Below are positions 10,901 to 16,738 of a stretch of 44,228 bases of DNA, one piece after another. The stretch is from a virus. The notes under the pieces are model-generated. The model was given only the letters and a program-made list of their open reading frames with translations, was not told the DNA's origin and searched no databases. A program made the position numbers and the translations under genes. The stretch lies in the IMG/VR virus record IMGVR_UViG_3300046001_004320, positions 1 to 44,228 of that record; one strand, given 5' to 3'. Every line of letters begins with the position of its first letter. The stretch's first letter is position 1.

Positions 10901-11178
10901 TTGTTGCTTTAAGAAATAGTAAAAATATATCAGCTATAAATGCCGAAGAATACATAAATAACTCAGTTGAAGGTATAAATAATACTCAATATCGTCAAAA
11001 TTCTTTAGATTTTGTCGGTACTAGAACGGAGTTTTTAGCTAATGCACCAACTAGTTCACAAGCTAAAGGTGTTGTTCAAAGAACACCAGACAAAACAAAC
11101 AATGCGTTCTATTGGAGATATGCTGGTATTGCTTTAATTAATAGTCAACCAATAGCTGGACCTAATTTTTTAGTTTAA
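4942..11178 (+). CDS. Giant baseplate hub protein with two C-terminal cell-wall hydrolase domains
   Basis: This 2078-aa protein starts within the last 8 bases of the preceding gene. The N-terminal region (to about residue 240) is strand-rich and looks like a tail hub domain (FEFPYPLFELEIKGYYG). Around 1590-1655 the pattern IEMLGNPMIQPMMYFQLNNV, then FHGAYMII and a conserved H, resembles the hub/late-control (gp27, gpD-like) barrel. Residues about 1750-1885 resemble DUF2272-type peptidase-like domains: QPWSAVFISYVM with W1765, S1766, F1769 and S1771, then H1832 in SSHCD, then LVGGN. Residues about 1915-2078 resemble SleB/CwlJ cell-wall hydrolases: AICAAENF with candidate catalytic E1926, followed by GMADVAQSIYNRL and a PKQYEP segment. 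T4 keeps its hub (gp27) and lysozyme (gp5) separate; here they seem fused. The protein probably sits at the tip of the tail tube and opens the cell wall during infection. Domain calls are by motif; catalytic activity is inferred. Confidence 0.75.
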   Translation: MDNTNQNRIGCRLGEKIGGNNGSRTKIIDPNAFYGETDSSRNIPVRLEDLTISVKLTTKKRGRTSITNDSDKNQSTVKEQQGATINFIEGSDINGKKVLTTKFTELTTSFETDTFNPETFGITNIDIDFNSSYTPMIKIDFIDVRGSSIFQNEEELLNDSGNKYATFFEFPYPLFELEIKGYYGLPVTYCLHMLKFNSKFNSQTGNFEISCEFIGYTYAMLSDMLIGVLKAIPFTKIGGDKFKKYNENKDPKILNLVELKNKISLIPESIKKAALKSEEAKDINSFKEALEILNNLEAAINSFGLEYTTTKDETTTTITIYDFVIMENLSFSAERQEKYNDFDKTIKELIVQYNNLNIGGAKINEIDLATPIILNDLTKKLLEPESTLTIVEDSKLKDIAALESFKKDLLNYLNTNFTAIASDYVFRLMDLRSRFKLIKDQRELIEKTLNDTNKYLANEIKNSITETLGFNPTVRNMIEVFTCLIEVFMETVYEVSRKAELNQVRKELFTTVFSGKKEGSDYNKDDPNFYPWPAYSEKETQSNNYSDKYLGANTILKNRISDIPELEFIDDLLQAFLTASRLEQSLDLLNAGSGTLFFPVNPLDTKLFNDKAGNPYAVKELQNIEQVKRLMIIRGMIYLSYTNNPLYMSRGENGDIRKMAILEANTMLSAIINPTLKVSLKNLKIDDLVKTFGTINGVDSKLMFYDATDKKYYYDYFFSNGEKTETKVLPINSDLNDYVPIALGNPRIPNTLSNMVDDGILFLTNYNSGVNYTKTVNELTKQEDYGIYVKMFTNVEYATDLTLVDTSIDTNSVIDLINLSTGNIANAGFNSFGGIFGIQDFGKITFGPENAPENTPAMYIFYRNDSKNRNGLADSRAQSASINGFKNNNSVFDGVWKRNTLIPTPNDYSEFMKTKKNGRLIHESVGSSRFKAIDINTAPNNISYPYIQQLTSIVQTFKIGGLATGFSLFGSKWYYLQKNAECTYNDNLRKLNVEKYAKALLFLNTLPFNISYDNYDPFGSLEIKHLFDIKGGFVHAPRFWVAYVGAVLWWLSEEDPIIVDGKIVGGGRGIKDPVIWKKTCGVNASSFKAPAPGYYFPRIIDENIIIENDSVIRALPEQVKNEFQKVFFDFVNGTSVYVSWETIYNGLEITNQTPTEFCGFLDRMRYKTTETTPNGQTGFLGYDGTNNNYNFYSDKIIDNLINYDNYNIITTLAEGASFSEVDKHQFLLELNGGSDVGKALIKAFDEEIIIANTGYGIWLGKDRINVRGDGDINSGEDLDLLRRPIGISEGFFKEYYETYISVISNAVSGLTLTNQVENEINQVFGTNNKDDVKLMLYRHCKNIYDKWLGGITDESNIIFQCGDNNRDGSNRKKIDAAMAKKYNPLSSSPRLIDSFRFVTRSFKDIGNELYIDPTPLGETISDFPNTSATGVISGLLSDNKFEFLALPTFINYRDDEMLQSVFTPFAYDEAITTCGPTFVCVYTGQKSNKLDLKSGKYPNDGFDIRCDKDGNPDVSIPSDYAEPLNDNEDPVSVFVVNYSQQNQNIFKDITLDQSEFTESEESLKIVQDISTKGFENNPSIGGQNMYNIYAVRSYSAEIEMLGNPMIQPMMYFQLNNVPMFHGAYMIIKTRHNIKPNYMSTWFTGTRIKSIESPIIDIAEAYMSLIETLDLSTAGKSKASNVRATEGKNYVTDFYSDLKSSIPSDKTIIGVPLQNPKVLTQTAENEITAWKNGTLDEKDAVTILKKYADKTPGVGAQEYSSNAQPWSAVFISYVMLAGDPNFMKSTLHYSYVSSAMKGVNGYEAFPLKSGLKIKPEVGCLFCKPRSGAYTSSHCDVLYKIDGNTAFLVGGNLSDSIKTFKIGLFDGYITDSSDVKDYILIILKTNNKYYNKKNIIGVADFNTGGENEKTVVGPTADYWSLVAICAAENFKENQQGMADVAQSIYNRLNTPGKPYGNSIKEIITAPKQYEPTFKNISDWKKINSKATSIVALRNSKNISAINAEEYINNSVEGINNTQYRQNSLDFVGTRTEFLANAPTSSQAKGVVQRTPDKTNNAFYWRYAGIALINSQPIAGPNFLV

Positions 11179-11204
11179 AAATACTTTTATTAAAATTTAT
11201 TTAG

Positions 11205-11212
11205 TATATTTG
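11205..11212 (+). promoter_or_regulatory. Bacteroidota-type -7 element directly before the 198-aa gene
   Basis: TATATTTG lies in the context TTAGTATATTTG (11201-11212), the same 12 bases found at both gp32 promoters. No good -33 TTG is present at the expected distance. It ends only 4 bases before the ATG at 11217, so the transcript would begin at or next to the start codon. Confidence 0.5.
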
Positions 11213-11216
11213 CAAT

Positions 11217-11813
11217 ATGAAATTTGCCAATATAGTTTCGAAAACACAAATCAACGTTTCAGAAGATTTTAATGTGGTTGAATCCATGGACGAGATAATC
11301 CATGGGTTGCCTACATTAATTATTGGTTTTGATTTAACCGATAGTATTTTTCCAAACTATGATGTTGGTAAGATAAAAGTAACTGATAACGTTTATTGGA
11401 CAACAAAAAGAACTGAAAGTAGAGACAAACACAACATTGAAATTGAATGGTTTAAACACTTTGCATATCATGAATTGATAAAAAATATAAACTACATATT
11501 TGTTGACCCAATACAATACAAGAAAAAATCTTTTTTAAAAATACTCAAAAAAATATATTCGTCACCTAATAAAATCACTTATCAACACAAAGATATGATA
11601 TATATTTATAGTGATGATTTTATTTTTGGTATTGATTTAAAATTATTAAAATATCTACGTTTAAATACTTCAAAGATAAAAGATAAAATTATTAACATAA
11701 GCTCAGTGTTTTTGCGGGATACTGACATATTTATAGAATATAAAAGTATAATCGAAGACATGGAAAACCAAGTCAGATTTTTACCCTATTTGTATTCTAT
11801 AAAAAATGAATAA
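11217..11813 (+). CDS. Unknown 198-aa protein
   Basis: I do not recognise this protein. It has no signal peptide or membrane segment. The sequence is rich in lysine, isoleucine and aromatic residues, with a mixed helix/strand look and a central HELIKNINYIFVDPIQYKKK stretch. The ATG follows a -7 promoter element by 4 bases; a second in-frame ATG at 11286 (codon 24) would leave room for a leader, so the start is uncertain. The gene overlaps the next by 8 bases, which suggests a two-gene unit. It sits between the hub gene and the acidic-repeat gene, so it could be an assembly factor or a regulator, but nothing in the sequence decides this. Confidence 0.75.
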   Translation: MKFANIVSKTQINVSEDFNVVESMDEIIHGLPTLIIGFDLTDSIFPNYDVGKIKVTDNVYWTTKRTESRDKHNIEIEWFKHFAYHELIKNINYIFVDPIQYKKKSFLKILKKIYSSPNKITYQHKDMIYIYSDDFIFGIDLKLLKYLRLNTSKIKDKIINISSVFLRDTDIFIEYKSIIEDMENQVRFLPYLYSIKNE

Positions 11814-12201
11814 AACAATATTATTAGCCTCATTTATATTTCCAGAAAGAGTTGATTGGTTTTTAGATTATCTAAAAACAAAATTTAACGTGGAAAAAGT
11901 TTTTTGTTATAAAAACCTTGATGATGAATCAAAAAATATTCTTACTTTTAAATTAACAATAAACCCAGAAGAACCAATCAACCTAAAAAATTTATTTCCA
12001 AACGCTGTCATTATACATAAAAAAGGTGATGCTTTATATACAATAAATGCTTTGAATTTATTGATACAAGAAAAGTACCCAGAATCCATAGGAAATATAG
12101 ACAATAAACAAATAAAAATAAATTGGGTTGAATATCAAAATAAATTTATTTTGATTAATAATAAAGAACTTTGTATTTTTAATATAAAACGAGTTTTTTA
12201 A
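11806..12201 (+). CDS. Unknown 131-aa protein
   Basis: This soluble-looking protein is not recognised. It begins MNKTILLASFIFPERVDWFL, has alternating strands and helices, and includes GDALYTINALNLLIQEKYPE near the middle. The short hydrophobic start could suggest a signal sequence but lacks a clear cleavage site, and the pattern (strand then helix) fits a small alpha/beta domain equally well. The start overlaps the end of the 198-aa gene by 8 bases, so the two are probably translated together and may act together. It is followed by a 52-base gap with a TATTTATA motif, which suggests a new transcription unit after it. Confidence 0.7.
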   Translation: MNKTILLASFIFPERVDWFLDYLKTKFNVEKVFCYKNLDDESKNILTFKLTINPEEPINLKNLFPNAVIIHKKGDALYTINALNLLIQEKYPESIGNIDNKQIKINWVEYQNKFILINNKELCIFNIKRVF

Positions 12202-12212
12202 TTACTTTATGA

Positions 12213-12220
12213 TATTTATA
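12213..12220 (+). promoter_or_regulatory. Candidate late promoter motif TATTTATA
   Basis: TATTTATA occurs in the context GATATTTATAACTAAAC, 33 bases before the ATG at 12254. It occupies the only gap between the two-gene unknown unit and the next two genes, and resembles the motif before 41557 (GGATATTTATAATTAAAA). Confidence 0.4.
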
Positions 12221-12253
12221 ACTAAACATAAGATATTATAAATTATTTTCATT

Positions 12254-12442
12254 ATGGAAACCAACAAAGAACAAAACAAAAAAGCTGAAGATTTGAACAA
12301 AGCTTTAGAGGGATATTTAAACACTGAAAACCAAGACATGGATTGTACTTCAGGTGTTTGTGTTATCAAAGGTGATAAAAGCCTTATAGAAAGAATCAAC
12401 AAAAAAATTATAACAGAAGACGGTAGACAATTATTATTCTAA
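12254..12442 (+). CDS. Unknown small protein (62 aa)
   Basis: A small, charged, soluble protein that I do not recognise. It starts METNKEQNKKAEDLNKALEGYL, likely a helix, followed by DCTSGVCVIKGDKSL with a C-x5-C pair, then ERINKKIITEDGRQLLF. The start is preceded by an AT-rich leader with a candidate late-promoter motif. Its stop codon shares one base with the next ATG (TAATG), so translation of the two is probably coupled and they may form a pair, for example a virion or scaffold protein with a small partner. The role is not determined. Confidence 0.7.
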   Translation: METNKEQNKKAEDLNKALEGYLNTENQDMDCTSGVCVIKGDKSLIERINKKIITEDGRQLLF

Positions 12443-13284
12443 TGAGAAAAAAAATTACGTTTGACCCACAGTTAATCAAAGAGGAAGCTAAACGCTTTAA
12501 ACTATTGACCGAATATGATTTTTACCCTGAGGAAAATGTGATAGCACCTTCAGGTAACCCACAAAAACCTATTATATTAGGTAATGAATTAGGTAATGAA
12601 TTAGAAGAAGCCGAAGAAGAACCAGTAGTGGGCAACGAACAAGACCCAGAAGGTTTTGACCAAGCAGGTGAAATGGAGGATGATACACCAGTAGATATTG
12701 GAGCAGAAGAAATGCCAGCACCAGAAGGTGGTGAAGAAATGCCAGCGGAGGAACCTATTCCAGCACCAGAAGGTGGTGAAGAAATGCCAGCGGAGGAACC
12801 TATGCCAGCAGAAGAAATGCCAATAGAGGAACCTATGCCAGCTGAAGATGAAGTTGAGGTAGATGTAACTTCAATTGTTAAAGGGGCTGAAGAAGCTAAA
12901 GAAGCTGCTATTAGAGCCATGAAAGTGTCTAAAAGCACTGGAGAAGAATTAATGAGTAAATTAGCTAACTTAGAGGCTAAATTAGCTAAAATGGATTCAG
13001 TTGCTAGCAAAATTGAAGGGTTAGAAAAAGAGATTGTGAAAAGAAACCCAACACCAGTTGAAAAACTTGAAATGCGTTCTTTAAGTTCTTTTCCTTATAA
13101 TATAAAACTTAGTGATTATTGGTCTGACAAAGAAGGTGCTTATGATGTTATGGGTAATAAAGACAAAGAAAAAGAATACGTATTAACTAAAGACGATATT
13201 GATGACGATTATAGTTATTCACAAATACAAAATAGTTTTGATAAACCTTCGGAAGAACAAGGTTATGAAGAAGAAGATATTTAA
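12442..13284 (+). CDS. Unknown acidic protein with Pro/Glu repeats and a coiled coil (280 aa)
   Basis: Not recognised as a family. The N-terminal 25 residues are basic and helical. Residues about 50-140 are very acidic and low in complexity, with a 15-residue unit (PAPEGGEEMPAEEPM) present twice and a shortened copy after it, so this part is probably disordered. Residues about 145-200 (GAEEAKEAAIRAM ... SKLANLEAKLAKMDSVASKIEGLEKEI) look like a coiled coil. The C-terminus is acidic again. Strong acidity with a helical part would fit a scaffold or prohead-core type protein, or a virion decoration, but this is inference. It is the last gene before a strong terminator at 13304-13329. Confidence 0.8.
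   Translation: MRKKITFDPQLIKEEAKRFKLLTEYDFYPEENVIAPSGNPQKPIILGNELGNELEEAEEEPVVGNEQDPEGFDQAGEMEDDTPVDIGAEEMPAPEGGEEMPAEEPIPAPEGGEEMPAEEPMPAEEMPIEEPMPAEDEVEVDVTSIVKGAEEAKEAAIRAMKVSKSTGEELMSKLANLEAKLAKMDSVASKIEGLEKEIVKRNPTPVEKLEMRSLSSFPYNIKLSDYWSDKEGAYDVMGNKDKEKEYVLTKDDIDDDYSYSQIQNSFDKPSEEQGYEEEDI
12715..12804 (+). repeat. 45-base tandem repeat, two copies, inside the acidic protein gene
   Basis: Copies at 12715-12759 and 12760-12804 differ only in the last base. Each encodes 15 residues rich in Pro, Glu and Gly. A shorter related segment follows to 12837. The near identity suggests recent duplication or slippage. Confidence 0.85.
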
Positions 13285-13303
13285 TAAAAAAAAAAATATT
13301 ATT

Positions 13304-13329
13304 AAACCCCGATTTATTCGGGGTTTTTT
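13304..13329 (+). terminator. Strong intrinsic terminator after the acidic protein gene
   Basis: AAACCCCGA (13304-13312) pairs perfectly with TCGGGGTTT (13318-13326) around a 5-base loop, and the T tract runs to 13329. It separates the first structural block from the replication block. Confidence 0.9.
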
Positions 13330-13355
13330 ATTTTAAATAATTTTTAAATAAAAAT

Positions 13356-13386
13356 TTGTTAACTTTAAAATTTATTAGTATATTTG
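13356..13386 (+). promoter_or_regulatory. gp32 distal promoter, Bacteroidota type
   Basis: TTG at 13356-13358 (within TTTG) and TATATTTG at 13379-13386 are spaced 20 bases apart; the -7 box lies in TTAGTATATTTG. It would give a leader of about 150 bases before the gp32 start. Confidence 0.7.
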
Positions 13387-13462
13387 TAAAACAAGATTAA
13401 ATATACTGTGTAATAACACGAAAAGTTTAAAAAATAAACATTATTTTTTTAATAGTAAAGAC

Positions 13463-13493
13463 TTGACTTTTTATTTTTTTGTTAGTATATTTG
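13463..13493 (+). promoter_or_regulatory. gp32 proximal promoter, Bacteroidota type
   Basis: TTGAC at 13463-13467 and TATATTTG at 13486-13493 have the same 20-base spacing and the same TTAGTATATTTG context as the distal promoter. Transcription would start close to 13500, giving an AT-rich leader of about 40 bases. Confidence 0.8.
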
Positions 13494-13539
13494 TGTAACT
13501 TTTAATTAGTAAATAACGTAATATATATATATTTTAAAA

Positions 13540-14433
13540 ATGAGTGAACAAAAGAATGCTTTAGAGGCTATGTTAGCGCAGTACGAGAAGAATAGTTCTC
13601 CTAAGTACGAAAAACAAGAAGCCAAAACTTACGATTTGAAGAATTACTTCAATACGTATATTCCTGAGAATATTAAGTCTGGGACTAAAATTATCAGAAT
13701 CCTACCATCTCAAAACGGTAGTCCATTCGTGGAAATGCATGGTCATAAAGTAATGGTTGACGGTGAATGGAAAACATTCCCATGTCTTAAACATGAAAAA
13801 AATGAGGCCTGTCCTTTTTGCGAAGCTCGCGAACAATTATTGTCTACTGGTAAAGACTCTGACAAAGAATTGGCGAAAAAATACAATGCACGTTTAATGT
13901 ACGTTGTAAAAGTAATCGATAGAGACAACGAAGCAGATGGTGTTAAATTTTGGAGATTTAATCATGATTACAGAAAAGAAGGGGTGTACGACAAATTGTA
14001 TGCTATGATTGCAGCTTTGAAAAAAGATGTAACTAGTCCAGAAACTGGTCGTGATATCGCAATCACAATTAACAGAAACCAAAACGGTATTCCAGTTGTA
14101 TCTGGAATTCAAGCGTTGGACCCAACACCTTTGTCTGAAGACAAAACAAAACTTGATGAATGGTTAATTGACCAAAGAACTTGGGAAGATGTTTATTCTG
14201 TAAGAACCTATGATTACTTAGAGATAATCGTAAAAGGTTATACACCAGTTTGGGATAAAGAAGAAAAATGTTTTGTTGCCAAAGAATTAGTTAAAGAGGG
14301 TGAAACCAAATCTAATTTGGAATCTGAATTAACTATGGGTTTAGAAAATGTAAAATCTAACATCCAAGCTCAAACTACAGATTCAGTACCAGCAATGGCC
14401 ACTGAAGAAGAAGATGACGATTTGCCCTTCTAA
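13540..14433 (+). CDS. gp32: gp32-like single-stranded DNA-binding protein
   Basis: This 297-aa protein matches the T4 gp32 family (T4 protein 301 aa). It should coat ssDNA at forks and recombination intermediates and work with UvsX and the helicase encoded downstream. A basic N-terminus precedes the core. The zinc site is visible as H67/H69, C82, C91 and C94 (CPFC), the same layout as H64, C77, C87 and C90 in T4. Aromatic-rich core segments follow (KFWRFNHDYRKEGVYDKLYAMI). The C-terminal tail is acidic and ends EEEDDDLPF, which is like the DDDIPF tip of bacterial SSB and unlike the T4 end. Two promoters upstream and a terminator directly after mean it can be made as a single-gene, high-level transcript. 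Confidence 0.92.
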   Translation: MSEQKNALEAMLAQYEKNSSPKYEKQEAKTYDLKNYFNTYIPENIKSGTKIIRILPSQNGSPFVEMHGHKVMVDGEWKTFPCLKHEKNEACPFCEAREQLLSTGKDSDKELAKKYNARLMYVVKVIDRDNEADGVKFWRFNHDYRKEGVYDKLYAMIAALKKDVTSPETGRDIAITINRNQNGIPVVSGIQALDPTPLSEDKTKLDEWLIDQRTWEDVYSVRTYDYLEIIVKGYTPVWDKEEKCFVAKELVKEGETKSNLESELTMGLENVKSNIQAQTTDSVPAMATEEEDDDLPF

Positions 14434-14482
14434 AATGGTAAAATAATTCTACCTTTTTAATAACAAGAAGGTTTAAACAAAC

Positions 14483-14511
14483 AAAAAGAGCTTAGAAATT
14501 GGCTCTTTTTT
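14483..14511 (+). terminator. Intrinsic terminator after gp32
   Basis: AAAAAGAGC (14483-14491) pairs with GCTCTTTTT (14502-14510), with a 10-base loop and one further T. The GC core is only 4 bp, so some read-through to uvsX is likely. Confidence 0.75.
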
Positions 14512-14545
14512 GTTCTAAAATAACAAAATAAAAAATAAAAAAAAA

Positions 14546-15658
14546 ATGACTAAAAAACCAGAGAAAAAACCAATTGAGAAAAAAACATTTGATAACAAAG
14601 CGTTTAAAAAAGATTTAGGTCTAGGGGCACAAGTTGTTAAAGAAAAAGAATTAACATGGATACCTTTTAAAAAAGCTTTTCATGATGCGGTTGGTTTGCC
14701 TGGAGTACCAAGAGGGTATACCACACAATTTAGAGGTTTTTCAGATGTAGGTAAATCAACAGGTATTTACGAATCATTAGCTGGGGCTCAAAAATTAGGT
14801 GATTATTGTATCATTATCGATACCGAAGGTAGTTTTAATTGGGAACACGCTAAATTAGTTGGTTTTAAATTTGAAGAAGTTGCCGACGAAGAAACTGGTG
14901 AAATTGTTGATTATGACGGTCCAGACTTCATGTATTTTGGCGGTAGTGATTTATTAGCTTTATATCAAAATTTTGATTATAAAGATGCTAAGATGAAAAC
15001 AACACCACAAAGATATATTCCAGTTGTTGAAGATATTGCTCGTTTAATTAATGAAATATTAGACAAACAAGAAAAAGGTGAGTTTCCACACAACATAACG
15101 TTCCTTTGGGATTCAATTGGCTCGATAGGTTGTTATCAAGGTGCTGTGTCTAACACAAACAACAATCAATGGACTGCTGGAGCTTTAAAAAGAGAATTTG
15201 AATCTATTTTAAATTTTAGAATACCAGCATCTAGAAGAGAAGGTGCACCTTATATCAATACATTTGTTACTGTACAAAAAATTTGGTTAAGACCCAACGC
15301 TGTTGGTCAACCTACTATCATGCACAACGGTGGTGAAGGATTTAAATATGGTGTTAGAATGATATTCCACATGGGTGGTAAATCAACATCATCAGCTAAG
15401 AAATTAGACGCTGTTAACGGTGGTAGAACATTTAATTTTGGTGTTAGAACTGACATTGAATGTGTTAAAAATCATGTTAACGGTATTGAAAGAATGGGAA
15501 GTATCTGTTCAACACCACACGGTTTTGTTAACCCAGACGAAAAAAATGCTTACGTAAAGGCAAACAACGCTTTTATTAATGCAAAGTTAGGAACTAATTT
15601 TTCAGATTTTGATATAAAAGAAGAAGACTTGGATGCTAATGCATACGAAAAAGAATAG
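14546..15658 (+). CDS. uvsX: UvsX, RecA-like strand-exchange recombinase
   Basis: This 370-aa protein is of the T4 UvsX type (391 aa in T4). It forms filaments on ssDNA and drives recombination repair and recombination-dependent replication. The Walker A loop is G64-F-S-D-V-G-K-S-T72, and Walker B is ITFLWDS with D189. The acidic residue region after Walker A (IIDTEGSFNW) matches the RecA motif carrying the catalytic Glu. An N-terminal basic stretch and an acidic C-terminus (EEDLDANAYEKE) frame the core. The ATG follows a run of nine A residues and no Shine-Dalgarno. No promoter is obvious in the 112-base gap, so expression may depend on read-through of the terminator after gp32 or on an unrecognised middle promoter. 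Confidence 0.92.
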   Translation: MTKKPEKKPIEKKTFDNKAFKKDLGLGAQVVKEKELTWIPFKKAFHDAVGLPGVPRGYTTQFRGFSDVGKSTGIYESLAGAQKLGDYCIIIDTEGSFNWEHAKLVGFKFEEVADEETGEIVDYDGPDFMYFGGSDLLALYQNFDYKDAKMKTTPQRYIPVVEDIARLINEILDKQEKGEFPHNITFLWDSIGSIGCYQGAVSNTNNNQWTAGALKREFESILNFRIPASRREGAPYINTFVTVQKIWLRPNAVGQPTIMHNGGEGFKYGVRMIFHMGGKSTSSAKKLDAVNGGRTFNFGVRTDIECVKNHVNGIERMGSICSTPHGFVNPDEKNAYVKANNAFINAKLGTNFSDFDIKEEDLDANAYEKE

Positions 15659-15681
15659 TATTAATCTTTAAAAAGTTCAGA

Positions 15682-16734
15682 ATGAACAAAAGACCACCAA
15701 AAAATGGTGAAATAATTAAAAAAACACAACACACTCTACTGGTTGACGGAAACGCCCTGTTTAAGACAGGGTTTTTCGGCGCCAAAGACTCCTACAACAT
15801 TCACGGCCACCACATAGGTGGTTTATATCAATTCATGACAACTCTTAGGATGTTGTTAACTGAAGATTTATATCACAGAGTTTACGTATTTTGGGATGGT
15901 AACTTTAGTGGTAAATTAAGATATGAAATTTACAAGCCATATAAGAGCGGTAGAGGCAAAGATTATGAAAATGGTACACAACCCATAGATGAATCTGAGT
16001 TATCGCAAAGAGCTAGGGTTTATGAGTATTTAAACGAACTATATGTTAGACAATTAAAACATGAAGTTATTGAAAGCGATGATTTCATAGCTTATTACTG
16101 TTTAAACAAAAAAGAAAATGAGAAAATCACAATATGTACCAATGATAGTGATATGGCTCAGTTAGTTGACGAAAATGTTAGAATTTATTTTTTAAATTTT
16201 AAAAAATACGTTGATAAAACCAATTTTTCTTCGTATTTTTGCTATAACCACCAAAATGCTGCGGTAGTCAAATTGATTACTGGGGATACAGCTGATAGTA
16301 TAAAAGGTATTAAAAATGTTGGTACCAAAACATTGGTCAAAATTTTCCCAGAATTGACCGAAAGAAAAGTAAGTTTAACCGAAATTTTAACAAAAGCAGA
16401 ACAACTACAAACAGAAAGAAAAACAAAAAAACAAAAACCGCTTGTCGCACTTGACAACATTATTAACCGAGTAACCGATGGAGTCCAAGGAGATGATATC
16501 TACGAAATAAATTACACTCTGGTTAATCTAAAACAACCCATGATGACCGAAGACGGTATTGAGGAACTACAAAATCTAATGGAAGGTACTTTACATGAAC
16601 CTAATAGAGATATTCAAAAAGTTTTCAAATACATAAACGACGATGGGTTAAGAATAACTATTGGTGAATATAGATATGAAGATTATCTATCACCATTTAA
16701 ACAACTAAAACAAAGAGAAGATTTAATATTTTAA
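15682..16734 (+). CDS. rnh: 5'-3' nuclease of the FEN / T4 RNase H family
   Basis: This 350-aa protein (T4 RNase H is 305 aa) should remove RNA primers and flaps during lagging-strand synthesis. All metal-binding acidic positions of the family are visible: D22 (LLVDGNALF), D72 (VFWDGN), E131, D133 and D134 (IESDD), D155 and D157 (TNDSD), D202 and D205 (GDTADSIKGI). The helix-hairpin motif GIKNVGTKTL follows at 209-218. KPYKSGR near 85-91 fits the helical arch. It lies 23 bases after uvsX and 4 bases before the next gene, so it is part of the replication unit. Codons 20-45 are unusually G+C-rich and contain a terminator-like hairpin (15755-15776). The start is at 15682; a later start would lose D22. 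Confidence 0.9.
   Translation: MNKRPPKNGEIIKKTQHTLLVDGNALFKTGFFGAKDSYNIHGHHIGGLYQFMTTLRMLLTEDLYHRVYVFWDGNFSGKLRYEIYKPYKSGRGKDYENGTQPIDESELSQRARVYEYLNELYVRQLKHEVIESDDFIAYYCLNKKENEKITICTNDSDMAQLVDENVRIYFLNFKKYVDKTNFSSYFCYNHQNAAVVKLITGDTADSIKGIKNVGTKTLVKIFPELTERKVSLTEILTKAEQLQTERKTKKQKPLVALDNIINRVTDGVQGDDIYEINYTLVNLKQPMMTEDGIEELQNLMEGTLHEPNRDIQKVFKYINDDGLRITIGEYRYEDYLSPFKQLKQREDLIF
15755..15776 (+). other. Terminator-like hairpin inside the nuclease coding region
   Basis: CCCTGT (15755-15760) and ACAGGG (15766-15771) flank the loop TTAAG, followed by five T residues. The surrounding 80 bases (15741-15820) are about 52 percent G+C, far above the window. It could pause or end transcription, or be a chance result of the codons. 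Confidence 0.5.
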
Positions 16735-16738
16735 AAAA

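Noticed and set aside
12715-12837. Possible CRISPR-like or direct repeat array
   Set aside because: Copies are contiguous, in frame and without spacers; they code a protein repeat.
12522-13010. Minus-strand ORF of 162 codons opposite the acidic protein gene
   Set aside because: Its Ser/Gly/Ile repeats are the reverse reading of the Pro/Glu repeat on the + strand, and no start signals support it.
14445-14485. Second hairpin ACCTT...AAGGT between gp32 and its terminator
   Set aside because: Only five base pairs around a long AT loop, with no T run; too weak to call.
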